A stretch of 64,000 nucleotides of DNA from JACVRW01 sp963850205 (GTDB lineage: Bacteria; Actinomycetota; Thermoleophilia; Solirubrobacterales; Thermoleophilaceae): NCBI GenBank assembly GCA_963850205.1, contig CAWKKJ010000011.1, positions 62,001 to 126,000 on the forward strand, written 5' to 3'. The notes below the pieces were generated by a model, which saw only the letters and a program-made list of their open reading frames with translations, ran no database searches and was not told the DNA's origin. Shown here one piece after another: positions 1 to 12,885 of this stretch (the first letter of the stretch is position 1; every line of letters begins with the position of its first letter). The position numbers were made by a program, and so were the translations under genes.

Positions 1-849
1 CAGGCGCCGGGCGGCAGCCAGTGCCCGGCGCGCTCGGTCCACTGGTTACAGACGAACCGCCGGAAGGCGAGATCGGGCAGTCCGGCGCGTGCGTGCTGAA
101 GCTGCTCGGCGGTGATCCAGGAGGCCGGGTTGGCGCGCTTGACCACGCGTGCGTCGTCGACGTCGGCGCCCTCGTCGCACTCCCACGCCAGCATCCGCAG
201 GCCGTCGCCTGCGGCCTCCGTGACGGCTCCGCGGCGGGTGACCGAGGGTTGTCCTAAAGCACGCGCACGCAGGACCCCTAGCGGGCTGTCGGCGCCCTGT
301 CCGGCCGTCGAGATGACCACGAGCTGCGCGCCCGGGCGCTTGTGCAAGCCCGAGGACATGGCGATGTAAACCGAGGCGTCGGCGTGCGCCTGCAGCTCGT
401 CGACGACGGCCAGTGAGAACGTCAGCCCGTGCAGCTTGGGCGCGTCCGCGGCCAGCACGGTCAGCGTGCGGTCCCAGTAGGCGCCGGTCTTGGCCGCCGT
501 GCTCGCGTCGTCGTACCAGCGCAGGTCCAGGTGGCGGACAACGATGCGCGGATCGCCGAGCATGCGCGCGAAGTTGACCGCGTACTCGAACAGGTTGGTC
601 GCCTGCGCCCGGCTGGACGCGGCGACCACGACCTTCGCGCCCTTCACGGTCACGAGGTGGTGCAGCGCGACGAGTGCCATCAGCGCCGTCTTGCCGTTGC
701 CGCGCTGGGCGCAGCACCACGACCTCGCGCGTGCCGCGCGCGACGGCGCGCACGATGCGCCGCTGGAATGGTTCGAGCGCCAGCCCGCAGGCGTCGGCGA
801 AGGCCTCGATCGAGGCCGCACGCGGTTTGTCGATCATTCCGACCGTCAT
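1..849 (-). pseudogene. Phage terminase large subunit (TerL), frameshifted and cut by the left edge
   Basis: This gene reads leftwards off the window. TerL is the ATPase-nuclease motor that packages phage DNA. The N-terminus (EAFADACGLALEPFQRRIV) is followed by a Walker A motif, GNGKT, but the motif is one frame away. A single extra base at about position 711 joins the two frames as VVL-AQ-RGNGKTALMAL. Downstream the shifted frame stays open to position 1 and carries Walker B (SLAVVDELQAH) and the coupling segment LVVISTAGQGADSPLG, both typical of HK97-type terminases. The C-terminal nuclease domain lies outside the window. Apart from the one base the gene looks well preserved, so the break may be a sequencing indel. 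Its presence marks this edge as part of a prophage or phage-derived island. Confidence 0.75.
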
Positions 850-1017
850 AGTCGATTATCGTATTGACCGCCGGTCAGGAAGCCATGGGCCTGTTCAGCC
901 GCAAGACCGAGGACCGCGCACTGCTGCTGAGCTCCGCCGGCGGCGGTGCCGGGTGACCCGTTCGCGGCAGTCGATCAACTGGCTGAGCGTCGCCGCCGCC
1001 GGCGGGACACCTGACTA

Positions 1018-1281
1018 GGCCACGAGCTTCACGTCGGCGCGGTCGCCGCCGCCAGATCGAGCACTTCGAATAGGGCTGCGACGTGGAGCTCGGCCGGCCG
1101 GGTGGTGCGCGGTTGTAGGCCCGCTCCCAGGCGTCGACCGTGCCCTCAAGGGCGAGTCGGTCGGCACGGTGTTGCGGTTGATCGGTACCTGACCGACAGC
1201 GCGGGGCCACGCGTCGGTGAATGGGAGGCCTCGCCGCCGGTCGCCTTCGAGTGAGCAGCGGATGGTGGCGAGCACGTCCAC
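1018..1281 (-). pseudogene. Degraded small phage-type gene upstream of TerL
   Basis: The minus strand shows a GTG-started frame (VDVLATIRCSLEGDRR, then PFTDAWPRAV) that then continues only in other frames (RLALEGTVDAWERAYNRAPP and ELHVAALFEVLDLAAATAPT, ending in TGA). Small proteins of this composition often sit just before TerL in actinobacterial prophages; that is a recollection of style and not an identified family. At least two shifts are needed to read through it. The gene also contains the presumed promoter side of cysK, so it is probably not functional. The 850-1017 stretch beside it holds no convincing gene. Confidence 0.3.
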
Positions 1282-1306
1282 GAGATTCAGGCTACCTCTG
1301 CGGCGC

Positions 1307-1312
1307 TACTCT
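1307..1312 (+). promoter_or_regulatory. Predicted -10 box of cysK
   Basis: TACTCT lies exactly 9 nt before the cysK ATG and there is no Shine-Dalgarno between them. This suggests a leaderless or nearly leaderless mRNA. No clear -35 is seen. Confidence 0.4.
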
Positions 1313-1321
1313 CGGGCTGCC

Positions 1322-2265
<944 letters not shown>

Positions 2266-2269
<4 letters not shown>

Positions 2270-3012
2270 TCGGGGTGAGCACGTTCACGCGGGTCGCCCG
2301 TGAGCTGCGCGAGGACCTGACCGCCGCCCAGGAGCGCGACCCCGCCGCCCGCAGCGTCGGGCGGAGCGAGATGCTTCTCACCTACGGCGGGGTCCAGGCA
2401 CTGCTCTCCCACCGGATCTCGCACGCGCTGCACGACTCGGGGATCCCGCTGGCGCCGCGGCTTCTCGCCAACGTGACCAAGGTGGTCACCGGCATCGAGA
2501 TCCACCCCGCAGCCCAGATCGGGCGTGGCCTCTTCATCGATCACGGCTCGGGGGTGGTGATCGGCGAGACCGCCGAGGTTGGAGACGACGTGACCATGTA
2601 CCAGGGCGTGACCCTGGGCGGCACCGGCTTCGCCCGCGGCAAGCGCCACCCGACCGTGGGCCACGAGGTGATGATCGGAGCGGGATCGAAGTTGCTCGGC
2701 CCCATCGACGTCGGCGACCGGTCCAAGATCGGCGCCAACTCGGTGGTGATCCACGACGTTCCCCCGAACTCGACGGTGGTGGGCAACCCCGGCCACCCGG
2801 TGCGGGTGGACGGCAAGAAGCCGGACGGCGCGGACGGTCCCGACGCCGACTGGATCCACCTGCCCGACCCGGTGGCGGACGCCATCCGGGGGCTCGCCCA
2901 CCGCATGACCGTCCTCGAGGAGCTGCTGGCCGAGGCCACGGGCCGCAAGGCCGAGGGCGCGGAGGTGCGGCCGCTCAAGCGCCGCGGCGGGCCCGACTCC
3001 ACGGGCGGCTAG
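2266..3012 (+). CDS. cysE: Serine O-acetyltransferase
   Basis: The 248-aa protein acetylates serine with acetyl-CoA to give O-acetylserine, the CysK substrate. The middle third is a left-handed beta-helix of hexapeptide repeats (IEIHPAAQIG onward), with the catalytic DHGSGVVIGE motif and the loop YQGVTLGGTG. It uses the ATG that overlaps the cysK stop. The last ~40 residues are charged and Gly-rich (KRRGGPDSTGG), beyond the usual C-terminal feedback tail. The gene converges on the next gene, sharing 4 nt at the stops (cysE TAG at 3010-3012). Confidence 0.95.
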
Positions 3013-3881
3013 TAGAAGACCGTCCGGGTGCGGTGCCGCGGCACCGCCTTGTAGGACGCTTCCTGCCCGCGGTTCCAGAGCCAGACGTCGAGCACCCGAG
3101 GCGGCACTCCCGTGCGGGCCGCGATCTGCTCGCAGGCGTGGAGCGCGCAGGCCCGGATCTCCCGCTCCTGTTCACCAGGCGGAAGCAGCTCGCCGGCGTC
3201 GATGTGGTGGGCCAGCTCCTCGTCGTAGCGCAGCACGCCGTCGAGGCGCAGCACGTGAGGGACGAGATTGTCGGCGAAGATGGTCAGGAGGTCGAGGTCC
3301 TCGAAGTGCGCCACGCCCGCCAGCGCGAGGTCGTTGGGCAGGATCTGGGCGCGCTTGTAGAAGCCGCGGTCGACGTAGAAGGGCATGCCGGCGACCAGCG
3401 ACTGCGCGAGCCGCTCGGCCGAACCCCGGGCCTCGCCCACCACGTGCAGGGCCGAGCGATCGCCCAGGAAGCGGCTCAGATCGCGCAGCGCCTCGGCGTA
3501 GAGGCCCATTAGCTCGTGGCCCGGGTCCTGGCCCAGCACCTCCGCCACCCGCTGGGCGTTGAGCCGGCCCAGCTCCGCGGCCGACCAGGGGCCGTGCGCT
3601 CGCCAGTGGTCGGCCAGCGCCCAGGCGACCGTGAAGTAGCCCGAGCAGCCCGGCCGCTTGCGGATCGTGGGGAACCACCCTGAGCCGAAGTTGATCGAGT
3701 CGAGGGTGAACAGGTAGGCGGCCACGTCAGCGTCGCTGCCCTCGAGGTAGTGCCGCTCCGGGTCCAGCTCGGCCTGGCGGGCGGGCTCGACGTCGGCGGC
3801 CCGCTCGAGGTCGATCTGCACCCAGCGGGCGCCGGCGGCGATCTCGGCGCAGCCGGCGCGGACGTCGTCGAGCAACTGCAT
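3009..3881 (-). CDS. Queuosine salvage protein (DUF2419 family, Qng1-like)
   Basis: The 290-aa product matches the DUF2419 / queuosine 5'-phosphate N-glycosylase family, which frees queuine from queuosine nucleotides so it can be reinserted in tRNA. Recognisable segments are YLFTLDSINFGSGWFPTIRK near residue 60, the PFYVDRGFYKRAQILPNDLA stretch, LTIFADNLVPHVLRLDGVL and the C-terminal VLDVWLWNRGQ. ATG 3881 (MQLLDDVRAG) is chosen over the longer frame because it gives the family N-terminus and lies 8 nt after a minus-strand TACCCT box. It is divergent from the ABC exporter and convergent with cysE. No queuosine-biosynthesis genes are nearby, so the role in salvage is inferred from the family alone. 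Confidence 0.8.
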   Translation of the reverse strand: MQLLDDVRAGCAEIAAGARWVQIDLERAADVEPARQAELDPERHYLEGSDADVAAYLFTLDSINFGSGWFPTIRKRPGCSGYFTVAWALADHWRAHGPWSAAELGRLNAQRVAEVLGQDPGHELMGLYAEALRDLSRFLGDRSALHVVGEARGSAERLAQSLVAGMPFYVDRGFYKRAQILPNDLALAGVAHFEDLDLLTIFADNLVPHVLRLDGVLRYDEELAHHIDAGELLPPGEQEREIRACALHACEQIAARTGVPPRVLDVWLWNRGQEASYKAVPRHRTRTVFY

Positions 3882-3889
3882 CGGCTTCG

Positions 3890-3911
3890 AGGGTAGGTCC
3901 CTTCCTACACT
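3890..3911. promoter_or_regulatory. Divergent pair of -10 boxes (queuosine-salvage gene / ABC exporter)
   Basis: On the minus strand TACCCT (3895-3890) lies 8 nt before ATG 3881. On the plus strand TACACT (3906-3911) lies 7 nt before GTG 3919. Both transcripts would be leaderless. The 37-nt gap has no room for two conventional leaders. Confidence 0.4.
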
Positions 3912-3918
3912 GCGGCGG

Positions 3919-4761
3919 GTGGCGCCCGCCCTTGCCTGCCAGCAGCTGACCAAGCGCTACGGGCGAACGGTGGCGCTCGCCGAGGTGGACCTCGAGGTGG
4001 GTCCGGGCGAGTTGGTCGGGCTGCTGGGGCCGAACGGGGCGGGCAAGAGCACGCTGGTCAAGATCGCCTGCGGGCTGGTCCGGGCCTCCGAGGGAAGCGC
4101 ACAGGTGGCCGGCGCTGCGGCCGGGTCGGCGGCCGCGCGGGGCTCGATCGGCTACCTGGCCGAGCTGTTTCGCTTCCCCGGCTGGCTGTCCGCGGACGAG
4201 CTGCTCGGGCTGCACCAGCGCCTGGCGGGCTCGGCGGGCGGCCGAGGCGAGCGGGATGACCTGCTCGAGCTGGTGGGACTGGCCGAGGCGGCACAGACCA
4301 AGGTCGACGCCATGTCGAAGGGCATGCAGCAGCGGCTCGGCATCGCCCAGGCGCTCGTCGGGGCGCCGCCGCTGCTGATGCTCGACGAGCCCACGAGCGC
4401 GCTGGATCCCGTCGGGCGTCGCATCGTGCGGGACCTCCTGGTCGAGCTCAAGCGCCGTGGAACCTCGGTGCTGCTGAACTCGCACCTGCTGAGCGAGGTC
4501 GAGCGGGTGTGCGACCGGGTGGCAATCCTCAGCGGTGGCCGGCTCGCCGCCCAGGGCAGCCCGGCTGACCTGGCCCAGCCCCGCGGGGTGGAGATCGATG
4601 TGGACGGCGGACGGCGCAATTTCCCCGAGGCGGTGCGTGACGACGTGCCCGAGCTGGTGGCCTCGCTGGTGTCGGCCGGCGAGCGCGTGTACGGCGTCCG
4701 GGTGCTCACCTCATCGCTCGAGGACGCCTACCTCGAGGCTGTCGGGGACGGTCGGCCGTGA
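3919..4761 (+). CDS. ABC transporter ATP-binding protein
   Basis: The 280-aa ATPase subunit has Walker A GPNGAGKST (about residues 38-46), a Q-loop region, the variant signature MSKGMQQRLGIAQAL, Walker B LLMLDEPTSALDP and the switch SHLLSEVERVCDRVAIL. The last ~60 residues form the C-terminal extension seen in CcmA/NatA-type exporter ATPases. Start is GTG 3919. Its stop overlaps the permease start by 4 nt, so the pair forms a two-component ABC-2 exporter at the inner membrane. The closest functional types are NosF/NatA-like; substrate is unknown. It is too far from, and too unlike MlaF, to be assumed to power the MCE system at 22.8 kb. Confidence 0.88.
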   Translation: MAPALACQQLTKRYGRTVALAEVDLEVGPGELVGLLGPNGAGKSTLVKIACGLVRASEGSAQVAGAAAGSAAARGSIGYLAELFRFPGWLSADELLGLHQRLAGSAGGRGERDDLLELVGLAEAAQTKVDAMSKGMQQRLGIAQALVGAPPLLMLDEPTSALDPVGRRIVRDLLVELKRRGTSVLLNSHLLSEVERVCDRVAILSGGRLAAQGSPADLAQPRGVEIDVDGGRRNFPEAVRDDVPELVASLVSAGERVYGVRVLTSSLEDAYLEAVGDGRP

Positions 4762-5615
4762 GCGGCGCGCCCGTGGTCGCGGGCTATGCGCTGCGCGAGT
4801 GCATGCGACGCCGCGTGTTCGCCGTGGTGCTGATCTTGACGGTCGCATTTCTCGCCCTCTACGGCCTGGGGACCGAGGCCGCCTTCGACGCCGTGAGCGA
4901 GGAGGCCGCCGGGGACGTGATCGACATCGACGACCAGGCGCTCACGGGCTCGACGCTGCTGGGGCTGGCCATGTTCAGCACGCTGTTCCTGGGCTGCGTG
5001 CTGGCGGTCTTCCTGACGCTGGGCGCCATTCGAGGCGACGCCGAGCGTGGGCTGCTTCAGCCCCTCGTGGTCCGGCCGGTGGGACGCAGCGCGCTGCTGG
5101 CCGGCCGGTTCATGGCCGCCGGCGCGGTGTGCGCGGCCTACGTGGCGGCGGTCTACGTGGCGGCGGTGCTGATCACCGGCATTGCCGGCGGCTGGTGGCC
5201 TGACCGGCCGCTGCAGCCCGGGCTCGGTCTGGTGCTCGGGGTGCTCGTGCTGGCTGCGCTGTCGCTGCTGGGCTCGGTCTACCTCTCGCCGACGGCGAAC
5301 GGCATCGCGGTGTTCATGGCCTTCGGGGGCGGGCTGGCCGCCGGGCTGCTGGGCCAGATCGGCGATGCGCTGAGCGTGGACAGCCTGGAGACGGTGGCGG
5401 AGGTCACCTCCTGGCTGCTGCCCTTCGAGGCGCTCTACCAGGCGGGCCTGAGCGCGCTGACCGAGGACATCAGCGGCACGACCGGGGTCATCGTCCAGCT
5501 GGGACCCTTCGGCGGCGCCCAGGAGGGCGGATCGCTGTTGTGGCTGTGGTCGCTGGCCTACCTGGTGCTGGTGGGGGCGCTGACGCGGGCGGCGTTTGCC
5601 CGCCGCGATCTGTGA
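4758..5615 (+). CDS. ABC-2 type transporter permease
   Basis: The 285-aa integral membrane partner of the preceding ATPase has an N-terminal membrane segment after RECMRRR, then about five more hydrophobic helices (for example the stretches around residues 75-95, 115-140 and 160-185) and a last helix before the C-terminal RRDL. Architecture and length match NosY/NatB-like ABC-2 permeases. GTG 4758 overlaps the ATPase stop (GTGA). The 3' end overlaps the oppositely oriented ankyrin gene by 58 nt. Substrate cannot be deduced. Confidence 0.85.
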   Translation: MSGAPVVAGYALRECMRRRVFAVVLILTVAFLALYGLGTEAAFDAVSEEAAGDVIDIDDQALTGSTLLGLAMFSTLFLGCVLAVFLTLGAIRGDAERGLLQPLVVRPVGRSALLAGRFMAAGAVCAAYVAAVYVAAVLITGIAGGWWPDRPLQPGLGLVLGVLVLAALSLLGSVYLSPTANGIAVFMAFGGGLAAGLLGQIGDALSVDSLETVAEVTSWLLPFEALYQAGLSALTEDISGTTGVIVQLGPFGGAQEGGSLLWLWSLAYLVLVGALTRAAFARRDL

Positions 5616-6298
5616 CCTCCGGCGGCGCGCAGGACCCTGGCGATCGCGTCGTAGCCGAGCCGCTCGGCGTGAGAAAGCGGGGTCACGCCATCGCGGTCGG
5701 CAAGATTGACGTCAGCTCCGCCTCGAATCAGGGCCCGGACGGTTTCGGTGTGGGCGCCCCCGCCGTCACCGAGGATGATCGCCTCCAGCAACGCGGTCCA
5801 CCCGAGCCGGTTGACGTGGTCTCGATCGATCGGCGTTGCGAGCAGGCGCCGAACGATTCGGGCATGACCCCGTTCGCCGGCCCGGATGAGGCCGGTGCCG
5901 TTGTAGCTGTCCTTGGCGTTGACCGATGCGCCCGCACCGAGGGTGAGCTCCAGCAGACGCGGATCGTCGCCGACCTCACTGGTGGCGATCAGGTAAGCGC
6001 TCTGGCTCGTGTCGTCCTGTGCGTCGACATCAGCACCTGCCCGGATCAGCACACGAGCGGCCCCGAGGTGATTGCCGTAGGCGGCAGCGATCAGGGCGGT
6101 CTGGCGTGATGCGTCCCGAGCGTCGACATCTGCCCCCTGCCGAAGCAACGAGCGCACCTCGCCCGTGCGGCCGCTCCCCGCGGCGCTGATCAGCTGCCGG
6201 TCCCGGCCGTCGCCGTCCGCCTCGCACCCTGCGAATGTGACCGCGGCGAAGGCAGCCGCGGCGAGCGCGCGACATTGCGAGCGGGGATGACGGTTCAT
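5558..6298 (-). CDS. Ankyrin-repeat lipoprotein
   Basis: The 246-aa product starts at ATG 6298 with a lipoprotein signal: positive n-region (MNRHPRSQCR), Ala-rich core and lipobox TFAGC at residues 21-25. After the acylated Cys the chain is ankyrin repeats to near the end, with recognisable GADVDARD, GADVDAQD, GASVNAKD and GADVNLADRDGVTPL units (five to six repeats). It should sit on the outer face of the membrane as a protein-binding scaffold. The open frame extends much further upstream, but only this start gives the signal peptide. It is convergent with the ABC permease, overlapping its 3' end, and divergent from the helicase. The partner is unknown. Confidence 0.8.
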   Translation of the reverse strand: MNRHPRSQCRALAAAAFAAVTFAGCEADGDGRDRQLISAAGSGRTGEVRSLLRQGADVDARDASRQTALIAAAYGNHLGAARVLIRAGADVDAQDDTSQSAYLIATSEVGDDPRLLELTLGAGASVNAKDSYNGTGLIRAGERGHARIVRRLLATPIDRDHVNRLGWTALLEAIILGDGGGAHTETVRALIRGGADVNLADRDGVTPLSHAERLGYDAIARVLRAAGGHRSRRANAARVSAPTSTR

Positions 6299-6354
6299 CC
6301 GAAAGAGAGTCAACCAACCTGCCCGCTCGCGGCCTGACCCTCCGCCCGCGCCCC

Positions 6355-6360
6355 TATCCT
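6355..6360 (+). promoter_or_regulatory. Predicted -10 box of pcrA
   Basis: TATCCT is 7 nt upstream of the GTG start at 6368, the spacing expected for a leaderless transcript. Confidence 0.4.
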
Positions 6361-6367
6361 CGATGCG

Positions 6368-9630
<3,263 letters not shown>

Positions 9631-9631
<1 letters not shown>

Positions 9632-10470
9632 TGGCGGCCGCGATCATCGACGGAAAGGCGGTGGCCGCCCGGGTCCGCGAGCGAGTGGCCCGGGAGGTGA
9701 AGACGATGCCGGAGCGGCCCGGCCTGGCCACCATCCTGGTGGGAGACGACCCCGCCTCGGCCGTCTACGTGCGCATGAAGCGCGAGGATTCCGCCGAGGT
9801 GGGCATCGAGTCCTTCCACCACGAACCCGCCGCGGGCGTGGAGCCGCGGGAGCTGGCCGAGCTCATCCGCTCGCTCAACGACGACTGGCGGGTGCACGGC
9901 ATCCTGCTCCAGCTGCCGCTGCCGGACCACCTCGACCAGCACGAGTTCATCTCTCTGATCGATCCGGCCAAGGACGTCGACGGCCTGACCTCCGCCAACG
10001 CGGGCTTGTTGGTCCAGGGGCGACCGGAGGCGATGGTGCCCTGCACGCCGGCCGGGGTGATGGAGCTACTGGCCGACGCCGAGGTGGAGCTCGAGGGGGC
10101 CCGCGCGGTGGTGCTCGGCCGCTCCATCCTGGTGGGCAAGCCGCTGGCCCAGCTGCTTCTAGCCGCCAACGCCACCGTCACCCACTGTCATTCCCGCACA
10201 CGCGATCTGGCGGCGGTCTGTAGCGAGGCGGATGTGCTGCTGGCAGCGGTGGGCTCGCCGCTCCTGGTGGGTGCGGACATGGTCCGCGAAGGGGCCGTGG
10301 TGATCGACGTGGGCACCAACCGCACCGACGACGGCCTGGTGGGCGACGTGGACTTCGAGCCGGTGCGCGAGAAGGCCCGGGCGATCACGCCGGTGCCGGG
10401 CGGGGTCGGGCCGATGACCCGGGCCATGCTGCTGGTGAACACCGTGAAGGCCGCCCGCGCCACGGGCTGA
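9631..10470 (+). CDS. folD: Bifunctional methylenetetrahydrofolate dehydrogenase/cyclohydrolase
   Basis: The 279-aa cytosolic enzyme interconverts 5,10-methylene-, methenyl- and 10-formyl-tetrahydrofolate using NADP. Family signatures are PGLATILVGDDPASAVYV with the catalytic lysine in YVRMKR, GILLQLPLPDHLD, the Rossmann motif VVLGRSILVGKPLAQLL and the C-terminal TPVPGGVGPMTRAMLLVNTV. Length is normal. ATG 9631 shares one base with the helicase stop, so the two are probably co-transcribed. Confidence 0.95.
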
Positions 10471-10480
10471 TCGGCGGATC

Positions 10481-12134
10481 TCAGCCCGGCAGCAGCAGGT
10501 CCGCGAGACCGAGCGCCGAGCGCGGATCCACGCCGTAGCGCTCCTCGTAGCGCTCGGCCGACTCGTCGTCGACAAGCGCCAGCACCAGCTCTTCCCGCGA
10601 GGAGCCCGCCCTGCAGGCCAGCTTGTCCAGGGCTATGAGGGCGGCGTCCTGGGCAAGGCCACCCAGCCCACCGCTGCTGGGCAGGTCGCGGTCGCTGCAG
10701 GGATCGGCGATCCGCACCGGCTCGGCTCGCGCCCGGTCGGCGGCCAGGGCGAAGCCTCCGGTGGCCAGCACCGCGGCGGCGGCGAGGCCCGCCGCCAGGG
10801 CCGGACGGCGGGCGGCGGCAAGGGGAGCGAGCGCGAGCGCCGCGAGCAGCGCGAGCCCGGCGCCGGCGAGGAAGGCGGTGGCAAAGCCGCGGTTGACCCC
10901 GGCCACCAGCGCCTCATCGGCCCGCGACTCCAGCTCGCGATAGGCCGCCCGCTGGTCACCGTCCACGTCGCCCCGCGCCGCCGCGAAGACTCGCTCGATG
11001 CCGGCCCGGGGGTCCTCGCTCTCCACGCCCTCGGCCAGCTCGGGGGCCAGGTCGAGCTTGAGGCCTGGGTCCAGCGGCGCGTCGAGCACCAGGGCGGCGC
11101 CCTGCTCGCGGGTCTCCGCGAGCGTCGCGTCGAGCTCGTGCTGGGCGATGGGGGCGAGCAGCAGCAGCGCGAGGGCGATGCCGGCGTGCCGGATCGACAG
11201 GAGCGCCGCGGCGTCCCGGCCGCTCCGCTCCGGCAGGATCACGCCGGCGAGCGCCGGGAGGGCGAGGCCCATTCCCGCGCCGATCGCCACCTGGGGCAGC
11301 ACCGTCCAGGCCACCGAGGCTGTGGGCAGGAACGCCAGCGACGCCGTACCGGCCGCCAGCAACAGGGCGCCTCCGGCGGCCAGGAGCGGGGGAGGGCCGG
11401 CCACCCGGGATGCGGCCAGGGCGGCCAGGGGCATGATGCTCACGGCCAGGGCGGCCACCAGCGGGTCAATCCCCCAGCCGGCGATGAGCAGCAGGACCGT
11501 GAGGAACAGCGCCGCCGCGATGGCGCCGGAGGCGAGCGCGAGGGCGGCCACGGGACCGAGCGGCCAGGGCTCGCGGGAGGCGGCCGGCGCGGTTCGCTCG
11601 GCGCGCGCGGGGCCGGCGCTCAGCAGCGCGGGCAGCGCCGCCAGCGCGGCGGGGGCCTGCAGCAGGAAGATCGAGCGCCAGCCGAAGGCCTGGGTGAGGG
11701 CGCCGCCGAGCGCCGGCCCGGCGGCGAAGCCGAGCAGCGCCGCCAGACGCCAGGCGCGAGCGCCGGCGGCATCGCGAGCGAGAAGGTCGTAGGCGGTCAC
11801 GAGCACCGCCGCTCCGCCCACGGCCTGCAGCCCGCGGGCGGCGAGCAGGAGCTCGAGCGAGCCCGCCAGCCCGCAGATGAGGCTCCCGAGCGCGAACAGC
11901 AGCACGCCGCCGGACCCGCAGGCGCGCGTGCCGAGCCGGGCTCGCACGCGCTCGGCGAACGGGAGCGTCAGCGGCCATCACCACCGCGTACACCCCGAGC
12001 ACCGCGGCCACCCCGGCCACATCGGTGTCGAGCTCCCGCAGGATCGGCGGCAGCGCGAGAGCCACGATCGCGGTGTCGGCCAGCGCGATGAACCCGGCTG
12101 CTGCGAGCGGCAGGCGGAGAGCCGGGCGGGTCAT
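10481..12134 (-). pseudogene. MFS transporter, frameshifted near the N-terminus
   Basis: The first ~50 residues (ATG 12134, MTRPALRLPLAAAGFIALAD...) and the rest (TLPFAERVRARLGTRACG...) lie in different frames. One extra base near 11970, in AVVMAA|TLPFAERVR, restores a single ~550-aa protein. It has 12 or more hydrophobic segments and drug-efflux MFS features such as GWRSIFLLQAPAALAAL. A large hydrophilic loop (~residues 335-400) precedes two more membrane segments and a soluble tail with CSDRDLPSS and LDKLACRAG, a tail I would associate with Thermoleophilia transporters. A CACAAT box 8 nt before the start (12148-12143) could be its -10. Substrate is unknown. The break may be a sequencing indel. 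Confidence 0.75.
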
Positions 12135-12365
12135 CGCTGCGAATTGTGGCGGTGCGGGGCAGGGAGGACGTACGGTTACCCGCACCACCGGCGGCCGGGA
12201 GACCGCATTGTTCCGTGCCTCTCTCCCTGGGAACGTGTGCAGCGCTCGGGCGGAGCGGACCCGGCGGGCCCGCTGTCAAGAGCCGCTCGAGCCGCGGCGC
12301 CGGGCACTCCTCCCCCAAACCCCCGGCGCGTGTCTCGAGCCGCCCGCCCCTGGCCCGAACGGCCG

Positions 12366-12560
12366 GGGGCCGGCGCGCTCGGGGCCTAAATCTGCGGCCG
12401 GCGAACGCGGCGGGAAAGGCGGCTGGGTAAGGGGCGCGGCCGGACCGGCCGGCCCGAGTGTGGCTTCCGAAACGCGTCATATGCGCGCCTTCTAGAAGCC
12501 ACACTCTCGTCCGGGCGGCGGGATCGCAACAGCGCAGCGACGGGTGTGACGGCCGCGGAC
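12366..12560. repeat. Palindrome-bearing intergenic repeat, copy 1
   Basis: Copy 1 of a ~190-nt direct repeat. It starts around GGCCGGCGCGCTCGGGGCCT, has TGCGGCCGGCG and CGGCGGGAAAGG, and ends GTGTGACGGCCGCG. Near its centre is an inverted repeat at 12456-12506 with arms GAGTGTGGCTTC / GAAGCCACACTC around a conserved loop containing ACGCGTCATATGCGCG. The stem could act as a bidirectional terminator or a protein site. Function is unknown. Confidence 0.8.
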
Positions 12561-12598
12561 AGAGAGCGGGCACGGCGCCCGAGCCGCCACCCGCCCGC

Positions 12599-12780
12599 CG
12601 GGCCGGCGCGCTCGGGGCCTAAACCTGCGGCCGGCGAGCGCGGCGGGAAAGGTCCGCGGCCGACCCGGCCGGCCCGAGTGTGGCTTCCGAAACGCGTCAT
12701 ATGCGCGACTTTTGGAAGCCACACTCCCGGGCGGGCGGCACGAGTGCAACAGCACGGCGACTGGTGTGACGGCCGCGCGA
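12599..12780. repeat. Palindrome-bearing intergenic repeat, copy 2
   Basis: Copy 2 of the same element, in the same orientation, ~40 nt after copy 1. Its inverted repeat is at 12676-12726 with arms GAGTGTGGCTTCC / GGAAGCCACACTC (13 of 13 paired) and the same CATATG-containing loop. Differences between copies lie mostly in the flanks and not in the stem. The remaining sequence of 12135-12885 holds no gene I can support. Confidence 0.8.
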
Positions 12781-12885
12781 CAGTAGTCAATGCGGACGGT
12801 TCCCCTACCCAGCCCCCAACGCCGCCCGCACCGCCACCCCGGCCGCGAACCGAGCGCCCCCGGGCCGGTACCCTCTCCCGCCGCC

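Noticed and set aside
885..1017. Plus-strand MGLFSRKTEDRALLLSSAGGG, reminiscent of a phage portal start
   Set aside because: It stops or shifts within 25 codons, opposes the terminase in direction (portal normally follows TerL on the same strand), and no portal motif is visible.
3919..5615. ABC pair as the missing ATPase/permease of the mce operon
   Set aside because: The permease is of ABC-2 exporter type, not YrbE/MlaE, and lies 17 kb away.
12366..12780. CRISPR-like direct repeats
   Set aside because: Only two ~190-nt copies with an internal palindrome, no spacer periodicity and no cas genes.
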